From Cristatella mucedo (lineage: Eukaryota; Bryozoa; Phylactolaemata; Cristatellidae), in assembly GCA_009760855.2 (NCBI GenBank), contig WPIO01000019.1, forward strand, positions 4,052,501 to 4,116,500: DNA of 64,000 bases, written 5' to 3'. This document shows, in pieces, positions 47,640-61,837 of this stretch. The notes under the pieces are model-generated. The model was not told the DNA's origin and did not search any database. It worked only from the letters and a program-made list of their open reading frames with translations. Both the position numbers and the translations under genes were made by a program. Within the stretch, counting starts at the first letter, position 1. The number at the start of each line of letters is the position of its first letter.

Positions 47640-48265
47640 GGCCAATTGAACCTTCAGTTCGTATGCACTGAAAGCCTGGAACTCTTCCGGCTATGGTCAC
47701 TACCTGCAATGACCTTGCATCACTTAAGTCGCGACTAAAGGTGGCTCTTTTCCGGTCTGCTTTTCCTTTGTGCCACACCCCTCTCCCCGGAAAACTTATC
47801 TTCTTTTGCTCCTCTGTGCTTTACGTGGGTATCTGTGCATGATGTCAGAGTACGTTAGTAGCCAAAGGTCTTACTAGCCGGTGGTGTTCTAATGTCTTCA
47901 TGTTTGCTTTAGCCTGCTGGTGTAAGCATGATACTTTTTTGCTTAAATGCTTTATACTGTGCCTGTAACTGGCCCTTAGATATTGATTATTGCGGGGAGC
48001 TATTGCATAGTGCAGCGGTTCTCAACCTGTGGGTCGCGACCGCTTTGAGGGGGGATCGAATGACCCTTTCTCAGGGATCGCCCAGGACCAATAGAAAACA
48101 AAACATTTCCACATTTTGCACACGATAATTTTATGGTTGGGGATCGCCACAACATGAGGAGCTGTTTTAAAAGGTCGCGGCATTAGGAAGGTTGAGAACC
48201 ACTAGTATAGTGCATGGATAGAGATTAAGCTCTTTTTGGCTATATACAAACAACATAATATTACT
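47640..48265 (+). mobile_element. LINE1-like 3' end carrying a hAT MITE
   Basis: Codes TFSSYALKAWNSS, similar to the RAFSSYAPKAWNS region of LINE1, with stops after it. The UTR contains TTTATACTGTGCCTG blocks and ends TGCATGGATAGAGATTAAGC followed by TCTTTTTGGCTATATACAAA. The tail is split by the MITE at 48013-48204. Confidence 0.65.
48013..48204 (+). mobile_element. SPIN-like hAT MITE
   Basis: 192 bases with terminal inverted repeats CAGCGGTTCTCAACCT (left) and TAGTGGTTCTCAACCT (right, reverse complement), 14 of 16 matching. It is flanked by 8-base duplications GCATAGTG (48005-48012) and GTATAGTG (48205-48212). Internal blocks GTGGGTCGCGACC, ATAATTTTATGGTTGGGGAT, CGCCACAACATGAGGA and GGTCGCGGCATTAGGAAGG agree closely with my memory of the non-autonomous SPIN family of hAT transposons, known for horizontal transfer among tetrapods and some invertebrates. 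No transposase is encoded; it depended on an enzyme made elsewhere. It inserted into the LINE tail. Confidence 0.85.
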
Positions 48266-48319
48266 ACGACATATATTATCGAGCCATTACTGGCTGGATG
48301 AATAGGAGTAGTGCCACAC

Positions 48320-50503
<2,184 letters not shown>

Positions 50504-50620
50504 TAGGCTTCATGTTGAAGAAGCGTTGACTATCCATGGCTCCATAGTTAAACCAGCCAGACTAGCTTCATGTTGAAGAAGCATTGACTAGCCATGGCTC
50601 CATGGCTAAACCAGCCAGAC
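50504..50620. repeat. 58-bp tandem duplication
   Basis: Copy 1 (50504-50562) and copy 2 (50563-50620) share GCTTCATGTTGAAGAAGC, TCCATGGCTCCAT and TAAACCAGCCAGAC with few differences. Each copy holds two small palindromes (GCTTCATGTTGAAGAAGC and CCATGGCTCCATGG). Confidence 0.95.
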
Positions 50621-51847
50621 TATGTCTGATAATCATTATTTGCAAGCATGCGATTAAGCGATAATCTAAGGCCGAAGCCACATGTAAGCCGGTGCCATGA
50701 GATGGACAGTCAGTTGAGATTACGAACTCGGCATTCGCATTGGATCTGATTTACGCTTTAGGCCACGGAATTGTTGGTGTATGTAACGGTCGCTGTCGAA
50801 GGCCTGCAAAAATCCTCTACTGCTATCAAATAGACTTGTCAACATTACGCGTACAGACTCGTTATGTTAAGGTGTGAGCGCTCCTTGTCGCTGCCGCCGC
50901 TTTCTGCTACTGTCGGCATACGTGCATGCATTGCTGCAGCACCCACAAGTCGCTAGCCGCGATACTAGGTTCCGGCGTGATACAAGGGCACGTCGCCGTT
51001 GTTCGTCGCTCGGCGGCTGAGACTAGCACGGCTGCGAGTGCTGCTTATGCAGCCTCGTTCTGTCCGAACGAGGAAGTGGCGGCATGCCACGCTTGCAACT
51101 AGACGAAGGCTGAGAGATTGTCGGCTGCCAGTGCCATACGAGATTGCAAGCATATACAAAAAAAGGGCAGAACAAGTGCATGAGATGCTCCGGGAACTGG
51201 ACTAGATCGGGGGGGGGGGAGGGGGCTGTCTGTCTAGTGTGCGAGCCGAGGAAGAGCAGCAGACACATAGCTGGGCAGCAGGCGCCCAGCAGCAGCCTAG
51301 CTGCGCTGCACACGAATCGAGCGATAGTATGCTGCTCGGCTGCTTGTCATCGCTTGAGTGAGAGTCCCTCTCTCCTACGATAGCCTATTCATACAAGAGA
51401 AGTGGGCCTCAAGAGGCCTCGCGGCCGACGACGGGTGCAGCGGAGCGTGAAGGGTGCAGATACCTGGCATTCCAAACAGTCCCACCGAAATAAGCACCAC
51501 AGAGCTAGTAAAGCTCCTCCTAAAAGCTGCCTCGGTTGTGCTGCTGCCTCTAGGTTGCATTCAATAAAAGGGGAAAAATATTGCGACTGATTTTGGCCAG
51601 CAGTCTTTGGGAGGGGCCAGCTGGAATCTGGGGGGGGGGTTGGGTTGGGTGGATGGGATAAAGAGGGGTGGATACCAAAGAAAAATCTGCCCGAAACCTG
51701 CGAAATTCCAAAGTCTGCGCACACTAGTTTGACGCCGTGCACACTGAAATGCACTGCTGTCGGCTAAGAAATCAATTCAATGTACGCGGGAAAGGGGCAA
51801 CTAAATTTGGTGCTGCTACAAGGAGTAATAAGTACTGTGAGCCGCTT
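50621..51847. other. No identified gene
   Basis: Frames at 50965-51754 lie on both strands and overlap. Poly-G runs occur near 51210 and 51631. No domain. Confidence 0.4.
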
Positions 51848-52440
51848 GTGTAGCACTCTACGGGAATAAAATATCTGCTCAGGCTCTTTTCAACTCACTG
51901 CAACAGAGGCAAGAATTAAGCACCAAAGAGACACTCAGGACCACCGGTTAGTAGGATCCCTAGTTGGCAACATGCACTGAATCATCCACAGATAAGCATG
52001 TAAAGCACGTAAAGCACGCAGCAAAAAATAGACCAGTTCACTGGAATTCGGGGAAAGCTAAGCAGAACAGATGCATAGCATCTTAGCCAAAACTTTGATG
52101 ATCCGAATTAATGGTGGAGTGTCAGAAGCTGGAAGAATTTTCCGGGATTGTGTTGCATGCGAGCTGAAGGCCTGATCATGAAAAGATATCAATTTAATGC
52201 GAGTAGCAGTAAATAAATTGGAAGCCTAGGAGCAGTGATTCGAGATTAAAATGGAGGAAAGAGATGTGGCATAGCTAGGCGGGTGCAAGCAAGCAAAGGA
52301 ACCTCTAGGCCAGATAGAGGTCAGATAGTGGATCTCGATGTTGATTTGATGGTTGCTAGGAAGCCCATGATGCTCAGACAGAAGTGGCATGACATGGCAG
52401 TCATGCCGTTGACCATAGATTAGACGAGGTGCCATATTTT
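51848..52440 (-). mobile_element. LINE3 relic (third CR1/L2-like family)
   Basis: The minus strand ends in a tail like the other LINEs (GAGCAGATATTTTATTCCCG...AGTGCTACACAAG). Upstream, with frameshifts, it reads RLIYGQRHDCHVMPLL, YATSLSSILISNHCS and MHLFCLAFPEF, the last recalling the K.HLF..AF end of LINE proteins. It is heavily decayed. Confidence 0.5.
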
Positions 52441-53809
52441 TCGCACTAGGTGCACGGCATTTGCAATTCTCCTGACTTTATGTCACAAATGAGTGATTTA
52501 GTTGGACAGTTGTTCACATGAACATTAAACTAATGTAAATATGGGAAAGCAGGGTCACAAACTGAGGAACTCAGTGCTCTTCACTACTATCTACCAATAA
52601 AAATATAAATGCCATGCCCGAGTTGTCCGATCACAGTTAGACCATCAGCACAGTGCACTAGTCTCCGACAACTGGGGCATCTCTGCCATGCTCTCCCTTT
52701 TCCTTTGGGCAGCATCAAGGATTACCTCCGGCCAACCTCGTGTTCCTCACAGTTCTAAAGCACAGCGTTGGTGAGTGAGTTTCGTGCAGCCACAGCTTTT
52801 TTCGAATTGTCGTTTCCACTAGATAGAGACTAGTGCAGGCACTCTGAAAACTCTGCACACGTAGCTAGCACAGAGTGTAGATCGAGATCTTCTACCACAA
52901 TGTCAATTTTTTGTCAATAATATACTGGCAGTAATCTACAAAGTTATATTCTTAATAAATCAGGGGACATGCTGACGACTCCATCGTAAGCAAAACCAGT
53001 ATATCGCTTCTTTTGCACGTGTTGTCACAAAATGAGCTTGAGATTTCATTCATTAAAGCATGCTCTCAAAACTGTTTTCTTAGTTTTCCACGACTCAATC
53101 TTGCTGCTAATAGGTAACCTTTCGTACTAGATCCTTTCGTGTCTCAAGGCAGCTTCTTTTAGCCATATGCTCTGCAGCTCATACGCAAAGCAGCATAATA
53201 GATTTTTCTGTGTATGAGAAATCAGCCACTGGAACTCCTCGGCACAGCTATTGGCCACTGATGGGACCGTGGATGGGTGCAGGCATACTGGCGGGATTTT
53301 CTTCCAGCTGACAGCCAATGTCTGAGGTGCACAGGTCGAGTTACCGAGTAGTATCCCATAGCCACTGCTCTGTATTGCGTGGGGGGACCGGTAAGCTGCC
53401 TGTGCTTGTCTGTACACACCAGCATGCAGGCAGCGACTTCGGCTTTGGATGAGAATCAACTGCTGCATCGTATTGCAGCACACGGAAGGGGGAGGCAAAC
53501 GGCCACATGCCTAGCACGCTTATAGAGTTCTACTTTTGTTAAGCCCCAAAAGGAATTGTTTTCAGTGCCAAGGATCTCTGCACCCCGACAGAATTCCGCA
53601 GGGTGCAGGTTTTTTTCCACATGCACGGGTTCTGTTGTCTGGCCCTAGTCATTGGAATATGTTCATCGAAAGCTAAGCTATAGTCCTTGAGAATATTCAG
53701 GACGCCAGTACAGGGTGGAAGCTAGCTACGTTCTTCAGTAGCAACAGCAGCAGCAATGCTGCTGCTGCTACTTGCCCGGTGGTGAAAAAATGACAAATTA
53801 AAAACAACA
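52441..53809. other. No identified gene
   Basis: A CAG/CTG palindrome at 53737-53772 is the only structure seen. Minus-strand frames at 53127-53498 have no domain. Confidence 0.4.
53737..53772. repeat. CAG/CTG inverted repeat
   Basis: AGTAGCAACAGCAGCAGCA is followed directly by ATGCTGCTGCTGCTACT, so a CAG run and a CTG run form one hairpin with one mismatch. Confidence 0.9.
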
Positions 53810-53875
53810 AAGATAATACATTTATGTAGAACATTAAGAGCAACAATCCCTATTCACGCACTGTTAACACGCTAT
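53810..53875 (-). mobile_element. Degraded LINE1/SINE1-type tail
   Basis: Minus strand: GTGCGTGAATAGGGATTGTT, GCTCTTAATGTTCTACATAA, then TGTATTATC. Confidence 0.5.
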
Positions 53876-54033
53876 GCAGGAAGATTGCCATTTGACTGAT
53901 GATAATACGATATACAGTTTTAGGTAAAGTTCCCGAAGACAAACACTAGCTGCATAGTTGGCACCATCTGTATGATATTGCTAAGGCAGGAAGATTTGCA
54001 AAAAGAGAGAGCTAAGCAAGTGTAGATGGGATA

Positions 54034-56560
54034 TCAAATGCATAGATCAATTGCCACTAAGCTGAATGTAGGCTGTCTTGACTCTGCCAGCCAAACGGGG
54101 TCACCTAGAGATCGGTCATTTTTGAACAGCACGACACCACCTCCAGCCAGACAGCTGACAGACACCTTCAGTGCACGCCGTATCAGCACGTATTCGTTAC
54201 CTTTTCTGCCTGAAACCCCTACCAGCTCTGCAGGCATCCATCCTCTATCGCATCTCTGCCTGCCCACTAGCCCTACATGCGGTGACTGGCTCGCCGTTAT
54301 CTCTTTGTTATTACAAGTTTTTGCACTTACGACAAATCTTGGCCGCATTGGACAAGTTTCTTTTTATCACAGGTGCAGTGTGGCAGGGAACGGGGGGGGG
54401 GGGGTCCGCCCTCCACTTAAGTCAGGCTTGAAGCAGCCCACGACTCTTTGAGAAAAAGCCGAGAGAGCCTTCTCAGTGCTGCCACCAGCTCGGTCCTGTT
54501 TGCTAGCTAAACTTCTGCTTCCAGTGGGGTACAATTGAGAAATGTGATCGCTTTCTGAATAGCATCTGCACCTGGATATCTTGCCGTCGGAATTCGAGGA
54601 GAGACTTTGATGATGCAGAAATCCGAGGATTCAGAAAGACTTCGATACTCACGATGCCGGCAAGCTTTCTTCTCCATCGTTGAGCACGAAAACCTACCCG
54701 GGCCCTGCTGGGGGTCAGGAATGCTCGAGCTCGTTCTAATTTCGATGACTGGCAGACACTGGTTTTCACAGGTAGCTGAGTAGAAGTGTTTTGCAAGCTA
54801 ACGTATTGGATTACTGCCTCTGCTGAAGGCCCTCCGCGTTCTTGTATTCTTAAATCCACAAAGAAGGGAGGCCCCGGACAAAGTTGAAGAAAGAACTAGA
54901 ATGACCGAAGAGAGAAGAACCAGATGCAGACCCAATCGCACGAGGACCATGTGCCGTGTAAACTGCAGCCTTAAGTCGGGCGAGTGTTGCTTGTTTCTTC
55001 CTGTCCCTACTCCCGTCCTGCTTCCATCGCCTTTTAGTTCAGAAAGTGTACACGGTGAATTTCTCTTCCACCCTCCTTCCTGCTAGCTTCTTGCTTCCTT
55101 CCGGTGGCTTACTAGTCCGGTGCCGACCTTAGCCAACGGCACACTTGCCAGCTCCATTTCCCATACTAATCTCAGCGACTGTCGTTAGTCTACACTCAGT
55201 AAAAAAAAAAGAGTTTTTCGTTGGACTTTCTGTACAGCCAAGAAGCCCAATAAAGCATTGGGAGCTCCGGCCTCAGCAAGCCGAGGATTACCTCAGCTAG
55301 CCAGGCATTGCCTCCGAAAGCCAGCCCTAATCGACGGTCGGTCAATTTAAGCATCTCGACAAATGCCTTAACCTTCGAAGTATCCTCTAAATCTTGCTCC
55401 CGTAGCTAGCAAGCGCTTACAGCATCCATAAATAGAGACTCTCGTGGTGGTCTCCACCGATCCCATCGTCGGCCATTTTCTTCAAAACAACGAAGGTGTC
55501 CTTGACGGTATCTACGAATAGTGCTTGTTTTTGACATCTTCTGTCAGTCGTGGTCAACTGAAGTATTAGAGCCACGCTGAGCTTCATCGGCCTCACTGCG
55601 GTCTCCCATTCTTGTAAATACCCACTGACCCAAATACTGGGGACGTATGATGCACCAAAGACTGAAGCAAGATCATAGACGTGATCAAGAAGATACTGAC
55701 CGTGCCAACCCCTTTTAGAGAGCTGGTACGATTTCCCAATCAATCCACCGAAACTACTGATCTCCGACCATCGCCCACGGCCGGCCCTTGCTGCGAACGT
55801 GGCTTCCCCTCGCTGCGAACGTGGCACCATCGCATGCCTCCGCCTTATTCAGCTGGTACAAGCCAGCTGGATTGGATTGTGCCCGGAAATCAGGGCGAGA
55901 GCTTTGTGTCATACAGTGTTTACCTTTCTGTTTACTTACCGTGTTTACCTGAGGCTTCAGCCAAGAGCTTGCTTTACTAAGAAGCCCCACAGTAGGATGG
56001 GTCACCACTTGACTGATGCCAGACAAAAGCCTGCAACCAGTCCCTGATCAGCCGTCAGCTGCACGGATTGGACTATTGCTTTGTGCTTCGGAAAGACGTC
56101 CGACTGGACGACATCCTGGAGATATGAGGAGAGTATAAAAAAAAACGCATCCATCTGTTCCTAGCAACCCATTGCTGTTCACCTTGATCTAAGCCAAAAG
56201 TTACTGCAGTCGACTTCCCTGAAGGAACAATTAGAGAGTCTCTTACGGCCGAGTATGCAAAGGTAGACTCTCGGCTGGAGGGGGTGGGGATGTCAGCTGC
56301 CGGCTGATTCAAATTGGCCCTTGTATCGAACAAGACTCGATAGCCGCGTTGCACCTAAAGCCCCTCAATCCGGCCGTCTGGGTCAGTATAACCAGAACAA
56401 GCTTGAACCTTAAACACGCCTGAAGTAAGCAAATCCTTCGGCAGTTCACCTGCTGTGTCCGGTGCAATTGTCAAACCAATGGTTCGAACTGTGAGTGGAA
56501 AATGTAAACGCCCCCAGCACAGCAGTCAAGCTTGCTCGCTAGCTAGCCTACACAATTATT
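54034..56560 (-). pseudogene. Retroelement-like coding remnant (possibly Ty3/gypsy pol)
   Basis: Several minus-strand frames lie in pol-like order. At 56560-56073 an almost continuous frame (one stop) reads LTVRTIGLTIAPDTAGELPK, VQRGYRVLFDTRANLNQ, SLIVPSGKSTAVTFGLDQ. Then FFLYSPHIS recalls the end of the RT YLDDI..YS block. 55830-55417 (137 codons) is a clean but unidentified frame (VFGASYVPSIWVSGYLQEWE). At 54348-54034 RKGNEYVLI and RSLGDPVWLAESRQPTFS resemble integrase RGN.YILV and RFG.P..L.SD.G..F. Each match is weak; the order and shared strand raise confidence slightly. It could also be an unrelated host gene relic. Confidence 0.35.
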
Positions 56561-57669
56561 TTTGCAAGCAGATTGGTGGTAGTGCCGCCTGCGCCGATTT
56601 TTGCTCCGGGTCATTGCATCTTGTCCTTGTTGCTCCATGCTCAACAGCAGTGGAGGGGGGTGGTTAGCATCACCTGACCGACCGCTGAACCCACCCCCCT
56701 CCCACAGTCAGCCGACTGATCACCAAGAGAGGCGTAGCTAAAAGCCCTACTGCCCGAGCTTCGAGACTCAGCACACGAAACCGGTCACTTGGGCCCAAGC
56801 CGAGCCGACTGCAGCTGGTCGGCCAGACCTAGAGAACATGCCGGCAGACAGACGCCCCCCTCAGCTTCGGCTAGGGCCAGGTCAGATAATTGTTGCCCTT
56901 GTGGCTCTCAGTCAAGCTCAACAGGTGCCCGGCTTTCGGTTCTCTTTGCACCAGCGGGAGTCTTTCTTGAACAATCGTAAACGGAAAAAGCTTCGGAAGC
57001 TAATTTGAAAGTTGCTACAGTGTTAACAGCAGGAAAGTAAAAACCATGGAGCGGCCAGATTAAAATACCGTTTCTATTAGGTTAATTAGGAGTTTCACTC
57101 TTGGCTACAGGGCAGTTAATCTGTTGCATATACCTGGAAATGAATGATGGCCACCGAAGCGACTCAAGTACAATTGCTAAATAAGATCGTGGCATGGCAT
57201 GCTGTCGTTTCGGCTCGAACCAGTCATGTCTTATGAGGACCGGGTCTCAGCAAGTTCTTCCCTGTCGAAGTTCTGCAAAGGCCTCTTCGTAGGCCCACAC
57301 CCTGTCGTTTCTGTCTAGTGCCTCTCGAGTAAAGCTCACGGGGATCGCCCGTATTTTCTACGCCTACGACGTCTAATTGCACTCTTCAATCGGAGCCGAT
57401 TTCGTTAAACTTAATTTGAGGATGGGAAAGATCGGTGGCCCATCGGGCATTGTTCTCTTTGCAATGTCAGAGACGAACCCTGTGTCAATACAATCGATGC
57501 CTTAGATGGCAGCGGCAGAAACCATCAGAATGAGCAACCGGATATAATGAGAATGGGACAAATCTCATGAGAAAGCTTCTCATCTTAACAATAACACGGA
57601 CTCATAATACAAGGCTTGCAGGCCGTTTATCGTCATTAGTGCAGCCCTATGCTTTGAGGAAGTAGTCTA
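56561..57669. other. No identified gene
   Basis: No motif or repeat recognised. Confidence 0.4.
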
Positions 57670-58030
57670 CAACAATTGTAACAATAATAATAACTATTAT
57701 TATTGCCATTATCACAATACATAGTTCCAACAGAACCAAATCTCTTTCTAGACTCTTAGCATGTAATGAAAGGAACGAATGTCAATTGGTTAGTCACAAT
57801 GTACACAGTTTCAGAATAGACATGCACAGACGGGACAATTTATCGGGCACAGTAAAGGCTGTGAGGAACAGATAGGTTTTAAGCTTCTTATTGAATTTCG
57901 TTAACTTAGGAGATGACGCCATGTCAGTTGGTTGTGAGTTCCAGGCTTTAGAAGCAAAATAGGTGACGGTACGGTCTCCAAGGATTTGAAGTTCGTTTTA
58001 TGCACAATTGAACGACTGGCCTGATTAGGA
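57670..58030 (-). mobile_element. LINE1 3' end, diverged
   Basis: The minus strand contains TGGAACTCACAACCAACTGA (WNSQPTD, matching the WNSLPTD site of the ORF), AAACCTATCTGTTCCTCAC, AGAGTCTAGAAAGAGATTTG and an ATTATTATTG tail. Confidence 0.68.
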
Positions 58031-58139
58031 ATTTATTCAGATATATGTTGACGGGCACGATAATGGAGGAATCTATGCATGCAGACACTGTATATGCTAC
58101 ATCTAACAGTGTTTTACATGTTGACACTGTGCATGTCAC

Positions 58140-58335
58140 TTTAAACCAAGTTTACGCTTGTTGACATTGTGCATGCTACCACTAATCATGCGACCCTGCT
58201 TCCTTTACAGAAAATGCAGAGCTCCTAGTAAGAGATTAAGTTTTCTCAGGGCATTATACAAATATGCCGAGTGCCTAGTAAGGGATTAAGCTTTCTAAGG
58301 GCACTATACACATATATTATTCTTATTATTGTTAA
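58140..58335 (+). mobile_element. LINE1 3' UTR with a duplicated tail
   Basis: The tail hairpin occurs twice in a row: GAGCTCCTAGTAAGAGATTA...GGGCATTATACAAATATG (about 58210-58265) and GAGTGCCTAGTAAGGGATTA...GGGCACTATACACATAT (about 58268-58318), then TTATTCTTATTATTG. Confidence 0.75.
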
Positions 58336-58339
58336 TATT

Positions 58340-59460
58340 TTTACAGGCCCGTAGACCCTCAAGCGCACAAACGACAAATCACAGAGACCCACTAAATGCT
58401 GTGATAAATAGAAGCCCTTGTAGCTTCTTTAAAAAAAATTAAGTCAAGGAATGTTATAACGTCAGTTGGCGTTGACTTCCAAGCTTTGGGAGCATGCGAA
58501 CTAAAGGCACTGTCTACAAAGGAGGTGAGGTTCGTACAATATGTAGATAAACGATTTGGGTTAGAAAAGCCGGTGGCACGATACCTACCCTGGTGGGGAG
58601 AAGACCTAATACGTGGAGTGAAGCCAAAAATTGGAGGGACTTGAAAGTAAGTGACAAAACCTTGACGTCGATACACTACTTGACTGGGAGCCGGTGCTGG
58701 TCGGCTTGAATTGGTGTGATGTGGCAACTGCGACGCTCACAATAGACAAGCTGACTGCAGAGTTTTTGTAACTGTAAGTGCCTGATTGCACAGGCCGGTA
58801 GACCAGCAAGCAGTGTGTTGCAGACGTCGAGACGGAATGTTACAAATGCATTGACCAATTCGGATGTAGTATTCCTGTATAAAATAAGCAAACTCAAATT
58901 TTTAGCAATGTTGTGTAGCTGAAAGTGGCAGACTTTACTGTGCATCTGATGTCAACGTCTGTTGCAATGTGATTTTGGAACAGGACATCTATATTTCGTG
59001 CAGATGCAAAAGGAGATAAGCTGGCAGAGCCGATTTTGAGCGTTAAGCTTTCAATTTCCGAGTAATACGTGGTTTACCCATACTTGTATGTTTGTTTTAT
59101 CGGCATGTATTGTGAGAAAGTTTGCAGCCAGCCATGTGGGGATGTCTGCAATACATGCAGCAAAGGAATTGAGAGAGTTCGTCGTGCTGGAGGGCTGGGA
59201 GGTATCAAAGCAAAGGTACAACTGAGTGTCAGCTGCATAGAAGTAAAAGTCTAGATTGTGCTTTGTGATCACACAAGCAAGAGGGAGAGTATTATAAACT
59301 GTGAAGAGAATCGGACCAAACCCTGAGGTACTCCATACTTAAGCCGTTGCTCGGATGATCTGTGTCTGTTCACATCAATACTCTGGAGTCTAACGCTGAG
59401 ATAGGACTTGAACCATTGTAGAGCCGTGCCAGTGACGCCCCGGCGAAAATGAAAGCCGTC
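58340..59460 (-). mobile_element. LINE1 copy G with a mutated RT active site
   Basis: From the minus strand: LDFYFYAADTQLYLCFDTSQ (motif C, YAAD instead of YADD), SLNSFAACIADIPTWLAANF, then frameshifts to CHFQLHNIAKNL, SCHITPIQADQHRLPVK, and a C-terminal region with AFSSHAPKAWKSTPTDVITF. The 3' UTR ends in ACAGGCCCGTA without a clear hairpin; the neighbouring duplicated tail in the opposite orientation lies immediately beyond. The 5' limit falls near RT motif A. Confidence 0.8.
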
Positions 59461-61837
59461 TAGCTCCAGTGAAGCCTCCCTTGCTGCACTTGCTTTTGCT
59501 TCTGCTGTATCAGCTCACCAGATTGTAGACTCTCCCCCAGACCATCACTCTCGACCCCAAAGCATTGTCTGCAACAAGTGACTCAACCGTCCTCTCCAGA
59601 ACTGAGCTGGAGTGAATCGACATCGCTCGGTAGAGCAAATAAGGAAGCCAGCCAGCCCTGTCGTTTCGCAGGCGCTTCCCCAAACCAGGTCGTCGAACAT
59701 CGGGTAGAGTTCGCTGCAATCTGGCACTCTTGCCGACTAAAAACTGGACCCCACTCTGACCGGTAGCAGCACATCTGTCGACTCGAACGCATCAAATATT
59801 GGCTTTTGCAAGGGACCAGCTATCATGCAGTCGAGGACACTCCATAAGGGAGATGCTGGCATTATTATGTAGCTTCCGAAAGCAACTTTCTTTACAATCC
59901 TGATTTCGCAGTATACAAGTAAAAACGACCTTGAATGCCAGCCGGCAACAGTCAATGCTTCACGGTGTTGACACATAGTTGCTTGCCTCTTGATCGACTC
60001 TTAGTCGCTTGGGTGATGGGTCGGTCGGTGGGTGTGTGGCAGGCTTAACGAGCTAGCTAGCTGTTTGTGGAGTCTGAAGTTCCGACAGCTCAGGCCTGTC
60101 CTTCATCGCCCACACGGCCCATCGACCAATTTGGGATTATTCTTTACCGTGGCTTTCGGCTGGCGAGGAATCGGTGTGCTCGACAGCCGGTCGTCAGCTG
60201 TCCAGTGGTGCGGAACCAGCGTTTTACTGCGAGAGCTGTGCTCGTTTCAGGGGTGGGACTGCCAGCCAATCAGCTCGATTGGGTTTGGCTCCTAGAAGAG
60301 GCTGGCCAGATGTACTTAGCGGCGGGCCTTCCCTGCATGAGGGTGGCTGGTTTTGGCTGCCGAGTTCTTATCGTGCCTGCCTGGGACCGTCGTCGGCCAC
60401 CGGCCATCGAGCTCCGCATCGGAGCGAGCAAGCGTAGAGGCAGCAGCGCTGTGTCCCCTTCGGAGCGATTGGAGAGTCAGTTATCTTCGGAGCTACTTTT
60501 TTGCCCCATTAACTCAAAAAAAATTATACGAGTCACTGATTCTTCTACTATGTTGAGCTGGTGTTCGTGAACTCGTGCCGGCAGACATATCCGTTCTGTT
60601 TACAAAGGCAGAATAAAAAGTGCAGCTTTCAATACACCAATTCTAATTTGGATGTCGGATCCGAGTATTTTATCGTGAGAAAGGGGTGTCTCAATTTAAT
60701 ACAGCATATGGTGAGCCTACAGTGACTGCAAGTACAGCCCTAGTCATGTGAAAATACCGACCAACTAAAGACTGCTTGTGGGGGAAATGAGTGACGAACA
60801 AATTCGCTCCGAGCTAGAAGTGGCAGGGTTACAGGCAAAGGAGAAGCCGGGTTTTCATTGAGGGTTCGTGACCTCGACGCCCATCGGCAAGATTTTTTTA
60901 TGTAGGGAAAAGACCCGCAAGTAACGAAAAAGTATAGCACAAATCGTAGTGTTTATTCGACACAAACTCGGCGGTTGCCCATCTAGTGGAATTAGGACAT
61001 AATTTAATTTCATCCTTGGTGACTTGGGCTGAGGTATAGGAATAGGGAACGGCTCTGGTCGGTTCCCAGCTGTAGCTGTACAGAGGGGGGGGGGCAGCTG
61101 GACGTTTGCCCTACTGCCCGTGGCTCTGCCACTGGTTACCGGTCCAGTGCTCCTATCGACAGAGCTAGCAAGGTTACTGCTCCTAAGCATCCGCATTTTT
61201 AATGTGCCGTCGGGAGCCGAGCCGTAAGCATTAGGTCTACTTTGATCGGCTGTATCAAATGACTGTATCCACTGGTGCTCGACCGGGCAAGTGGGGGGTT
61301 AACTCCGGAAGAGTGGTACAGAGTAGTGAAGTTCGACGACGATTAGTGGGACCACGGCTCTCTGTCACCGGTAACTCGGCCCTACATCGAGTTATCCTGA
61401 AAACAGTGCATGTCAGATATAATTTGTTAGCCTGGCCGCCTTGTCAAAAACGAAACAGTGGAACACTATGACGTCACCGGCTGCTGCAGACCAGAAAATA
61501 GGCCGAAAAGGTACTATTGAAGGAGTCTTAAGAATGGAACTTTAACTCCTTCAAGCAGGTCTTTGCTAGCCCTTAACGACCCAGGTCGTTGGTTTTGCAG
61601 CTGGCAATGAGTCTTTACTTTAACAGGCAGCCAGAGGCACTGCTCCCACCATTTTTCGAATGGTTCCTGCACGGAAGCCAAGGTGCCACGTGTTCACTCA
61701 CTGCCATCTCGTTGTGACCGGTGAAGGGTGGTATCTGTTGGTTAATCAGAAGCAAAACCACAGGGCAAACGAAAAACCCACTGAGCTAATGCTGATGTAA
61801 CCTCTGACTAAGCCGGCGATGATGTTTTTTTATGAAA
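59461..61837. other. No identified gene
   Basis: Frames on both strands (59510-59976 minus; 60032-60570 plus; 60855-61196 minus) show ordinary composition but no domain I recognise. A poly-G run occurs near 61085. Confidence 0.35.
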
